A DNA stretch of 64,000 nt, taken from positions 89,791-153,790 of the forward strand of contig CAZJAI010000002.1 in assembly GCA_964544355.1 (NCBI GenBank), given 5' to 3'. The translations under genes were made by a program, and so were the position numbers. A model generated the notes under the pieces. That model saw nothing but the letters and a program-made list of their open reading frames with translations. It was not told the origin of the DNA and searched no databases. This stretch comes from Chaera sp964544355. Lineage in GTDB: Bacteria > Patescibacteriota > Saccharimonadia > Saccharimonadales > Saccharimonadaceae. Positions 58,846 to 64,000 of the stretch are shown here, in pieces (within the stretch, counting starts at the first letter, position 1; every line of letters starts with the position of its first letter).

Positions 58846-59601
58846 TTAATTAAACTTGAAGCCGGCGATGACGGCGTCCAGCTTTGGCTTGGCCTGACTG
58901 TCACCATCCTTGATCGCGAGAATATATAACATGCCATTTTTAGTAAAATAGACCCTTTTGGGAGGCTGCGCGAAAGCGGTGTCCGTGTAGACTTCCGCTG
59001 CCGTGCCGTCTATGGTCAACGATGTTGGGATGAGCTTTTTTGACGGCGGCAAGCCAAAAGCGCTACTTACATCGCTATCGACCGCGCTGCGAAAATTCTC
59101 TCCTCTATCCATAAGCCGAGCGTCTATCGTGACGCCGCCTAGGTCGGGAGCTTCAATAACATTATAGTCCGCTGTTTTTTCGCCTATAAGAAGTTGTAAC
59201 CAGGGTAGTCCGGTTCTGGCGTTATCCTGCCGGTGTACCACCACATACTTACTAGGCAGGGTCAGCGTAAATTTGCCAACGTTGGCCTTGTAGACGGTGT
59301 TGGCTGGAGGGTTGGCCGATTGAGCCAACGCTTTGTTTTCGGCTGCCAGCTTGTTTTTTTCGCTGGTTAGAGCGGCTACTTTGGCCGACAGGTCGTTTTT
59401 TTGCGAACTTAGCCGGCTGAGGCTTTTTTGCTGCCACCACCACACGCCGGCGGCGACGGCCGCTACCAGCGCCAGTACCGCCAGCCCCCACAGCAGGCGC
59501 GAGGCAAACGGTTGTGTGGTTTTGGTTTTGTCGGAGCTGGCGGCTGGAACCGAGGCGGTTTCGGCCGGTTGCGGTTGTTTGAATTGCGGTGAATCGTTCA
59601 T
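58846..59601 (-). CDS. Membrane-anchored coiled-coil protein with PsbP-like domain
   Basis: The 251-residue protein has a cytoplasmic Pro/Thr-rich tail, one membrane helix (about 37-57), a coiled coil (about 60-100, KVAALTSEKNKLAAENKALA) and a C-terminal alpha/beta domain (FTLTLPSKYVVVHRQDN to VIAGFKFN) of the type seen in PsbP-like and lipoprotein folds. No catalytic site is visible. It is the last ordinary gene before the YcaO region. Confidence 0.72.
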   Translation of the reverse strand: MNDSPQFKQPQPAETASVPAASSDKTKTTQPFASRLLWGLAVLALVAAVAAGVWWWQQKSLSRLSSQKNDLSAKVAALTSEKNKLAAENKALAQSANPPANTVYKANVGKFTLTLPSKYVVVHRQDNARTGLPWLQLLIGEKTADYNVIEAPDLGGVTIDARLMDRGENFRSAVDSDVSSAFGLPPSKKLIPTSLTIDGTAAEVYTDTAFAQPPKRVYFTKNGMLYILAIKDGDSQAKPKLDAVIAGFKFN

Positions 59602-59649
59602 ACGATAATATTAAGCTTGAGATTACTTAGAAGGCAAGCGGTAAATTTT

Positions 59650-59772
59650 TTAGAAGTCTTCGATGACGAGCTTTTTCATGCGCATCATTCGCGCGAAAGC
59701 GTTCGGCTTTTTCATTAGTTCGTCTATGTTTTCGGGCACGATCTGCCAGCTAAGGCCAAAAAGAACGTATTT
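59650..59772 (-). pseudogene. C-terminal remnant of a PhnB-like VOC protein
   Basis: The minus strand reads KYVLFGLSWQIVP, a linker, and then NAFARMMRMKKLVIEDF before TAA at 59650-59652. The pattern SWQIVP ... VM..MLKMKKIDI is diagnostic of PhnB/3-demethylubiquinone methyltransferase-like VOC proteins. Only the last 40 residues are present; the frame stays open for about 40 more codons upstream but without VOC sequence. It is a fragment left by recombination. Confidence 0.65.
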
Positions 59773-59872
59773 ACCTAATGATCGTTGAATTCCGATATTT
59801 CTCAACTCACCTGGCCTGCCGGTGTGAATCCAAGAATTAACCTTGGAATCCTTGGTATTTGATGGTCTTGAA

Positions 59873-59912
59873 CCTCCACGCGTGGAGGTGAGAAGCGCCA
59901 GTGGCGCTTCTC
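59873..59912. repeat. Tandem perfect palindromes
   Basis: CCTCCACGCGTGGAGG (59873-59888) is a perfect 16-bp palindrome. One base later GAGAAGCGCC-AGT-GGCGCTTCTC (59890-59912) forms a 10-bp stem with 3-base loop. They lie downstream of the YcaO unit without a T-run. They could be a factor-independent transcript end, a processing site or a recombination site. Confidence 0.75.
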
Positions 59913-59933
59913 AAGGGAGCCTTCCGATGAAAG

Positions 59934-60062
59934 CTATGCTTTCGATCCTGAAGTTCTGGGGTCGCGGAACGTGACCAAGTCCTCCTGTGCGCTCGTATAG
60001 ATACCATGCTTTAGCACTTCGAGGAGTAAGGATATGTCCTCTCGCTCACTGAACACTGGCAT
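59934..60062 (-). CDS. 42-codon ORF coupled to the YcaO gene
   Basis: ATG 60062 begins one base after the YcaO TAA. The ORF reads MPVFSEREDISLLLEVLKHG, then YTSAQEDLVTFRDPRTSGSK and A, stop TAG. The tight spacing suggests translational coupling. It has no cysteine and few Ser/Thr. It could be a short peptide substrate, a small partner, or the tail of a decayed gene. Coding status is unproven. Confidence 0.4.
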   Translation of the reverse strand: MPVFSEREDISLLLEVLKHGIYTSAQEDLVTFRDPRTSGSKA

Positions 60063-60063
60063 G

Positions 60064-60873
60064 TTACACATTATGAGGCGTGAAAACTGAAATACGCTCA
60101 TTCTCTCTCATCGCAAGTTTTGCGAGTTCCCGCGTGGTATGAGAAATTTGGCGAGGTTCAACAATTTCAGTAACGTATATACCCTCCCGAAGACTCACTC
60201 GTGCGCTCAGACCATCTACATAGCTATTGCCAGTCGTGGGTACTATTTTCTTTGGCACGTCAGCCGTCACTTCGAAGAGACCTGAAATACGTTTTTCAAG
60301 CTCGCCGATATCCCAGTATACTTTTTGGCTGACATCGCAGTTCGAATCGATCCACTCTGTCGCCGTCCAGGACTGTATAGATTCATAGAGCGCTTTATCA
60401 GCAGCCAGCGTAGCGTCTTTCGAACATCCGCCGCCAAGAACTGCATATGGGTGCGCCTTGTCGTTAACCATAATTCCGCAGGCAACGTAGTAAAGCGGAT
60501 GAATCGATTCGACAAATCCGATATGAACAGAAAAACCATCCGGCTTTTTGACGTGGTTCTTTGCCAGTAGCTCATCCACAAATGTACCAGGTACCGTTGA
60601 AATAAACGGCCGATCCAGCGCCCACCAGGCGGCAAGGGAAATTCTTTCGATTGCTTCCTGCCAGGCATTTTCAATAGATGATTTCCTGTCAGTATGGGCG
60701 GCCGAGGCAATGATTTTTCGCTCATCCGTACGATCGAGCTCAGTACCCTCCATTAGTGTCCGCAGTTTCAGGTTGTCAATGTCTGTTCCAGTGGCACAGG
60801 GACGGAAATCAGCCTTGCTATGCAGCCGTACAGTTTTTATCTGTGGAAACGTCGTGGTAATAATTTCAAACAT
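60064..60873 (-). CDS. YcaO-domain protein, short form
   Basis: YcaO proteins use ATP to activate peptide amides, making azoline rings, thioamides or amidines in RiPPs and modified proteins. The 269-residue product matches the C-terminal two-thirds: SSIENAWQEAIERISLAAWW (residues about 72-91) equals the family's AILHGLLELIERDAxxxWW block, and AVLGGGCSKDATLAADKAL then YESIQSW equals the GFGAxxDPExALxRALTEAxQ block. The first ATP-binding segment appears missing or diverged. ATG 60873 is used; a longer frame runs through the upstream hairpins. No ribosome-binding site is obvious. Confidence 0.72.
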   Translation of the reverse strand: MFEIITTTFPQIKTVRLHSKADFRPCATGTDIDNLKLRTLMEGTELDRTDERKIIASAAHTDRKSSIENAWQEAIERISLAAWWALDRPFISTVPGTFVDELLAKNHVKKPDGFSVHIGFVESIHPLYYVACGIMVNDKAHPYAVLGGGCSKDATLAADKALYESIQSWTATEWIDSNCDVSQKVYWDIGELEKRISGLFEVTADVPKKIVPTTGNSYVDGLSARVSLREGIYVTEIVEPRQISHTTRELAKLAMRENERISVFTPHNV

Positions 60874-60890
60874 ACTACAAAGTTGTTGTA

Positions 60891-60926
60891 CTTGGGCCGG
60901 GCGAAGTTTCCTCCGCCCGGCCCAAG
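60891..60926 (-). terminator. 16-bp GC-rich stem-loop with GAAA tetraloop before YcaO
   Basis: CTTGGGCCGGGCGGAG, loop GAAA and CTTCGCCCGGCCCAAG form a 16-bp stem (one G-U) with a GNRA tetraloop on the minus strand. There is no U-run, so it is more likely an mRNA stabiliser or partial terminator than a strong stop. It lies between the 168-aa gene and the YcaO gene, 18 bases before the latter. Confidence 0.85.
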
Positions 60927-60930
60927 GTGC

Positions 60931-60950
60931 GTGGCTGCCTACGCAGCCAC
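60931..60950. repeat. Hairpin over the stop codon of the 168-aa gene
   Basis: GTGGCTGC and GCAGCCAC pair perfectly around CTAC; the TAG stop is in the loop. It directly precedes the larger stem-loop at 60891-60926, giving two tandem RNA hairpins. Confidence 0.8.
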
Positions 60951-61445
60951 CAGGTTCGCCGGCGCGAACGCCTGAGCGAACTGTGCTTGCCACCTGGTCG
61001 TCTTGCCCAGGTACTCCATGGCTGCGACGAAGGTACTCGTCACGGCCGGGTCATGCCACAGCGACTGCTGCAGCGAGCCACTGATAGCGAGCGCCTGAAG
61101 CTCCAGACGCGCCACGGCAACCTTGGCCACGGCCTCGGTGATCAATTTCTGCTGCTCACCGAAGTCAACCTCGGGTGCGCGAACAGACGACCACAGCGCT
61201 GCCACGTTGCCGAGCTGTGCGCGAGCCTGCGACAGTGCGTCCTCGCTCATGCCCAGCGCCTGAATGGCGGTTGCGAGATCATCGCCCATGTATACCGCGG
61301 TCTCGATGGCGACGTTCGCCTCGAAGAACTTGGCAGACCCATCGAAGAGAAACCCGCAGTACTTCGCGAGCCCCTTGACATAGCGGTCAACAATCTCGTT
61401 TCTGCCCAGCGCCCCGTTCGGGGGTGGGCAGTTGATTCCTCCCAT
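60939..61445 (-). CDS. Highly expressed orphan protein (168 aa) upstream of YcaO
   Basis: The gene starts at ATG 61445 (MGGINCPPPNGALGRNEIVD) after a perfect AAGGAGGTGAT ribosome-binding site, the strongest in the window. The mature protein is Ala/Gln/Leu-rich and helical with two cysteines (C6 and C30) and no signal peptide or membrane helix. Codons are strongly biased to C/G-ending forms (CTG, GCG, CAG, GTC), unlike the AT-richer ABC-F gene upstream, as in a highly expressed or foreign gene. No family recognised. It could be a YcaO substrate protein or a structural protein. Confidence 0.78.
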   Translation of the reverse strand: MGGINCPPPNGALGRNEIVDRYVKGLAKYCGFLFDGSAKFFEANVAIETAVYMGDDLATAIQALGMSEDALSQARAQLGNVAALWSSVRAPEVDFGEQQKLITEAVAKVAVARLELQALAISGSLQQSLWHDPAVTSTFVAAMEYLGKTTRWQAQFAQAFAPANLVAA

Positions 61446-61506
61446 AGTAATCACCTCCTTGGGAGAGAGTAGGTACGAAATGGGAAAGCCTCCCAAATCT
61501 AGGTAG

Positions 61507-61535
61507 ATAATAACGCAAAAAGGTATCCTTATCAA
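61507..61535 (-). promoter_or_regulatory. Promoter of the 168-aa/YcaO unit
   Basis: TTGATA (61535-61530), 17 bases and TATTAT (61512-61507) on the minus strand. The -35 box overlaps the ABC-F stop. A leader of about 55 bases contains a TGGGA/TCCCA mini-hairpin before the ribosome-binding site. Confidence 0.75.
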
Positions 61536-63157
61536 ATACGTTCTGGAGCGCGGACTTCTACCACGTTGGTCGGGCCCACATTCTGCACAAAATCTCGGTC
61601 GTGCGAAACAAACACGACACCTCCCTTATAACTTTTTAAAGCGGCTTCAAGGGCTTCAATGGTTGGAATATCCAGATTGTTCGTTGGCTCATCAAGAATA
61701 AGCAAGCCGGCGTTGCTTGCGGCAATCCCGGCCAGAAGCACCTTAGCGCGCTCGCCGCCGCTGAGTTCGTGGCCTGCTGTCGTTTGTATGATGTCTTTTT
61801 TAAGATTGAACCTGATGAGCATGTTAATGGCATCGTGCAGCTCGAGCGTTGGTGCAAGATGCTGCAGATTATCAAGGGCCGAAGCGTCCGGCAGCAGCAG
61901 CGTCTGATTTTGATCAATATAAATAAGGTTTGCGTCTTTATTAATGCGTGCGTCGCCTGCCGAGACCGGTGCTTCGTTCATGACCCCCCGTAGAATTGAC
62001 GTTTTTCCAGCGCCATTTTTACCGACCAGCAGCACTTTATCGCCAGAGTGGACAGAAAAAGAAACCGGACCGATTTTTTGACCGTCACCATAGTCTACTT
62101 CTAAGTTCGATACGGAAAGCAAGTTTAGTTTTTTCCCCATTTGTTCTTTAAACATAAACTTTAGCGAGACGTCTTCTTCGGGACGCTCCGGCTCTTCAAA
62201 GTGTCTAAGGCGAGTGACCATACTGCTGGCGGCGCTCGCCAGCCCGCTGGCGGCTTTTTCTTTACGAAAATGAGCCGTCAGCTTGTCGTTGTCGGAGCTG
62301 GAGCGATTAGATCCGGCTGAATTGGCCTTTATTTTGGCTGCTTTGGCGGCGCGGTCAAGGCGCTTTTTTTCTTTTTCATACTGCTCGTAACGGTCGAATG
62401 TTGATTGTTTTGCTTTTTCGCGAGCTTCTACATATTCGTCATACCCTAGGCCGTATTGCCGAATACCTTGATCTCCGCCCATAAGCTCGATGATGCGGCT
62501 CGTGGCATTGCGAAGAAATCGACGGTCATGTGAAACCATCACGAATGCCGCGTTAGAGCCTTCGATAAACTTTTCCAGTACAACCACTCCCCGTTGGTCG
62601 AGGTTATTTGTCGGCTCATCAAGCAACACCACGTCATAACGCGCGGCGAATACCGCGGCAAGCGCGATTCGCGTACGTTGACCGCCAGAAAAGTTGCCGA
62701 TTTCTTTGTGCGGGTTAATGGCGGGTATGTCAGCGCGCCGAAGGGCTTTTTCTAAGTTAGCTTCGAACGATGCGACCTCAAACTTGTCATAACGCTCCAA
62801 TGCGTCGGCATATAACAATAGAGTGCGCTCGCACGTATCATGCTCAAGAACTGCACATTGCTCATCAAATTGTTCACGCACAGCTTTTACACCTGTCACC
62901 TCTTCGATGAACCCATACACGCTATGGTCGAGCCAATCACGCAGGTCTTGGGGCAGCATACCAATTTCGTCATCGGAACGAAAAATTTCGCCAGCGGTCG
63001 GGCTTAGATCGCCGTTAATAAGCTTTAAAAGTGTGGTTTTACCGGTACCATTTGCACCGACAAGACCGATCTTTTCGCCCCTGTTAATAGTAAAAGAGGC
63101 GTCGTGGATAATTTCTTTCCCACCTATTTCATAAGAAACGTGATTGAGATCGATCAT
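61532..63157 (-). CDS. ABC-F ATPase (translation factor or resistance type)
   Basis: ABC-F proteins act on the ribosome; they have no membrane domain. The 541 residues hold two ABC modules: Walker A GANGTGKTT, signature FSGGQRTRIALA and Walker B VVLLDEPTNNLD; then GKNGAGKTS, LSGGERAKVLLA and LLILDEPTNNLD. The linker between them (about 240-310) is long and charged (YEKEKKRLDRAAKAAKIKA), as in antibiotic-resistance members, but self-protection is only inferred. TTGCTA-N17-TATAAT lies 8 bases before the ATG: leaderless. Confidence 0.93.
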   Translation of the reverse strand: MIDLNHVSYEIGGKEIIHDASFTINRGEKIGLVGANGTGKTTLLKLINGDLSPTAGEIFRSDDEIGMLPQDLRDWLDHSVYGFIEEVTGVKAVREQFDEQCAVLEHDTCERTLLLYADALERYDKFEVASFEANLEKALRRADIPAINPHKEIGNFSGGQRTRIALAAVFAARYDVVLLDEPTNNLDQRGVVVLEKFIEGSNAAFVMVSHDRRFLRNATSRIIELMGGDQGIRQYGLGYDEYVEAREKAKQSTFDRYEQYEKEKKRLDRAAKAAKIKANSAGSNRSSSDNDKLTAHFRKEKAASGLASAASSMVTRLRHFEEPERPEEDVSLKFMFKEQMGKKLNLLSVSNLEVDYGDGQKIGPVSFSVHSGDKVLLVGKNGAGKTSILRGVMNEAPVSAGDARINKDANLIYIDQNQTLLLPDASALDNLQHLAPTLELHDAINMLIRFNLKKDIIQTTAGHELSGGERAKVLLAGIAASNAGLLILDEPTNNLDIPTIEALEAALKSYKGGVVFVSHDRDFVQNVGPTNVVEVRAPERI

Positions 63158-63165
63158 ATTCGCAT

Positions 63166-63194
63166 ATTATAGCTTATTTTTCAATAATTAGCAA
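63166..63194 (-). promoter_or_regulatory. Promoter of the ABC-F gene
   Basis: TTGCTA (63194-63189), 17 bases, TATAAT (63171-63166) on the minus strand; the ATG starts 8 bases after the -10 box. Confidence 0.82.
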
Positions 63195-63282
63195 CGTGGC
63201 CGTAGTAACTCACCACCTTTGCAACATAAAAGTAGGCGTCCTACACTGTAAGAACACTACTTCTAAACAGAGAGTACCTGCT

Positions 63283-63390
63283 ATGGCCTATTCTACCAAC
63301 CCTAACCTCCCACGCGCTAGAGCAACAGCACTGCGGCTGCTGGTTGAAAACCGGTTACCGCTACTGGTGGGTAACAAGGACAATCCCTGA
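63283..63390 (+). pseudogene. N-terminal remnant of an IS-type transposase/integrase
   Basis: MAYSTNPNLPRARATALRLL followed by VENRLPLLVGNKDNP resembles the start of helix-turn-helix transposase or integrase proteins in which a recognition helix should follow. The frame instead ends at TGA 63388-63390 and continues into an unrelated recombinase fragment. The assignment is by pattern memory. Confidence 0.45.
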
Positions 63391-63702
63391 AATAAAGATC
63401 CAAACTGTGCTGAAAAATACGTAAATGAGGAAAAGCTCTGTGAACTGATGCAAGCTTTTATCGAAGAACATTACAATGAAATCAGAATATCGGATAAGCT
63501 CAGAGCAAGAGTCGATAAACATTTCTATACCACCAAGACAATACTTACGCATTACAGGATCGATCAAAAGTTGGACAATTCATTCGTTGAGTATGCGAGA
63601 TATGTACTTGCAGACGGCACGGATAGTGAAAGAACGTTTCTGGCTGCAAATATGGGTCCAATACTACAGATAAAAAACGGTGAACTTGAGTTCTATGCCT
63701 GA
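63391..63702 (+). pseudogene. C-terminal remnant of a serine recombinase
   Basis: The open frame reads NKDPNCAEKYVNEEKLCELM and, from ATG 63448, an 84-residue helical sequence with EEHYNEIRISDKLRARVDKH and FLAANMGPILQIKNGELEF. This resembles the zinc-ribbon and coiled-coil end of large serine recombinases. The catalytic N-terminal domain is missing. Codons are AT-rich, unlike the window average. It is a decayed mobile-element piece. Confidence 0.55.
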
Positions 63703-63823
63703 AGTCGTTTTCTTTTTGGCTTAAATCATCGATAGATCTAGGGAATGGGTCTGGTTTTAGGCTGCTTGCTCCTTCAGGGCACAAAAGGCTGGGTTAGAAT
63801 TAAATTACAGGGGTGAAATGAAA

Positions 63824-63846
63824 GAACCGCCATTTCTGACGGTTCC
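63824..63846 (-). terminator. Intrinsic terminator for a minus-strand transcript entering from the right
   Basis: GAACCG and CGGTTC pair around a 10-base loop and are followed on the minus strand by TTTCATTTC. It ends a transcript that includes the tRNA-like sequence at the edge. The stretch 63703-63823 shows no gene. Confidence 0.6.
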
Positions 63847-63887
63847 AACATTTCGTACTTTGTAATCAGTACTTTGTTTCTTGGCGG

Positions 63888-63946
63888 ACCAAGGAGAGAA
63901 GTTAACGCAGGTCTAGGAACTACGTCTGCACTTTTCTCTGCTTGGT
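63888..63946. repeat. Long imperfect stem-loop next to the tRNA-like sequence
   Basis: ACCAAGGAGAGAAGT pairs with ACTTTTCTCTGCTTGGT (two bulges), and GCAG/CTGC pair inside. It lies immediately 3' of the tRNA-like element on the minus strand. It may be a processing signal or an attachment-site relic. Confidence 0.6.
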
Positions 63947-63947
63947 C

Positions 63948-64000
63948 TGGCTCCGGGAACTGGATTCGAACCAAGTGAAGATACCACCTTATTTATAGGC
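63948..64000 (-). tRNA. tRNA or tRNA-like 3' part, cut by the window edge
   Basis: The minus strand shows GGTTCGAATCC, a consensus T-loop, then an acceptor strand TCCCGGA, discriminator G and CCA. The T stem (CTTGG/CCAGT) has one mismatch and one wobble, and an anticodon loop cannot be assigned safely, so it may be a diverged tRNA, a class II tRNA with variable arm (GTGG/TCAC) or a pseudo-tRNA. The 5' half is outside the window. Confidence 0.5.

Noticed and set aside
63888..64000. tmRNA 3' end
   Set aside because: The visible acceptor strand TCCCGGA with discriminator G lacks the alanine-type G-U pair position expected in tmRNA, and no tag-peptide region can be seen.
1..64000. UGA recoded to glycine, as in Gracilibacteria/Absconditabacteria
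   Set aside because: TGA ends several well-defined genes with correct length (pilN, the ABC-F gene), and no in-frame TGA is needed in conserved genes.

Overview
The window reads as a piece of a Patescibacteria (CPR) chromosome, most likely Candidatus Saccharibacteria. The reasons are inferential: very dense gene packing with 1-8 bp stop/start overlaps, type IV pilus genes without a secretin, a short ComEC, many Patescibacteria-style membrane-anchored proteins of unknown function, an archaeal-type aspartyl-tRNA synthetase and no biosynthetic pathways. TGA is used as a stop (for example at the end of pilN and of the ABC-F gene), so the recoded CPR lineages do not fit. No rRNA and no CRISPR array were found.

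Layout. 1-5.1 kb: end of a surface protein, then pilM-pilN-pilO and a small PilP-like gene, a lamin-tail-domain envelope protein and a PRC-barrel protein. 5.1-13.4 kb: DNA repair and uptake (recA-recX, a prepilin, ruvA-ruvB, a PaaX/Cas2-like regulator placed between ruvA and ruvC, yebC-ruvC, comEC). 13.5-19.5 kb: an AT-rich orphan gene, tRNA-Lys, a DUF192 protein, a DUF1704-RimB-RimK operon and a frameshifted membrane protein. 19.5-24.9 kb: heat-shock region hrcA-grpE-small ORF-dnaK-NYN nuclease-dnaJ with two CIRCE operators. 24.9-37.2 kb: lepA-murJ, ftsH, tilS, a standalone ATP-cone protein, a disulfide reductase, an RRM protein, ftsB-like and yggT-like genes, and three tRNAs with CAU anticodons (elongator Met, initiator Met, Ile2). 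37.2-40.4 kb: CsoR-DUF5676-metal ATPase operon with its operator inside the promoter. 40.4-59.6 kb: mostly envelope and hypothetical proteins, murC, aspS, a CBS-domain protein, a VIT-like transporter, a CPA2 antiporter, a Fur regulator and a 1000-residue surface protein.

59.6-64.0 kb is the most unusual part. An ABC-F ATPase is followed by a 168-residue protein with its own strong promoter and a textbook Shine-Dalgarno, two tandem stem-loops, a short YcaO-domain protein and a 42-codon ORF one base after the YcaO stop. Remnants of a VOC protein, an IS-type transposase and a serine recombinase flank it, together with a tRNA-like sequence at the window edge. The layout resembles a compact RiPP or peptide-modification cassette, although no core peptide is obvious.

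Promoters are of TTGACA/TATAAT type. In several genes the -10 hexamer lies only 6-8 bases before the ATG (prepilin, PRC-barrel, DUF1704, csoR, murC, ABC-F), which implies leaderless mRNAs. Other genes (dnaK, the 68-residue protein, the 168-residue protein, a 30-codon microgene) have long leaders with strong Shine-Dalgarno sites, so two initiation modes seem to coexist.
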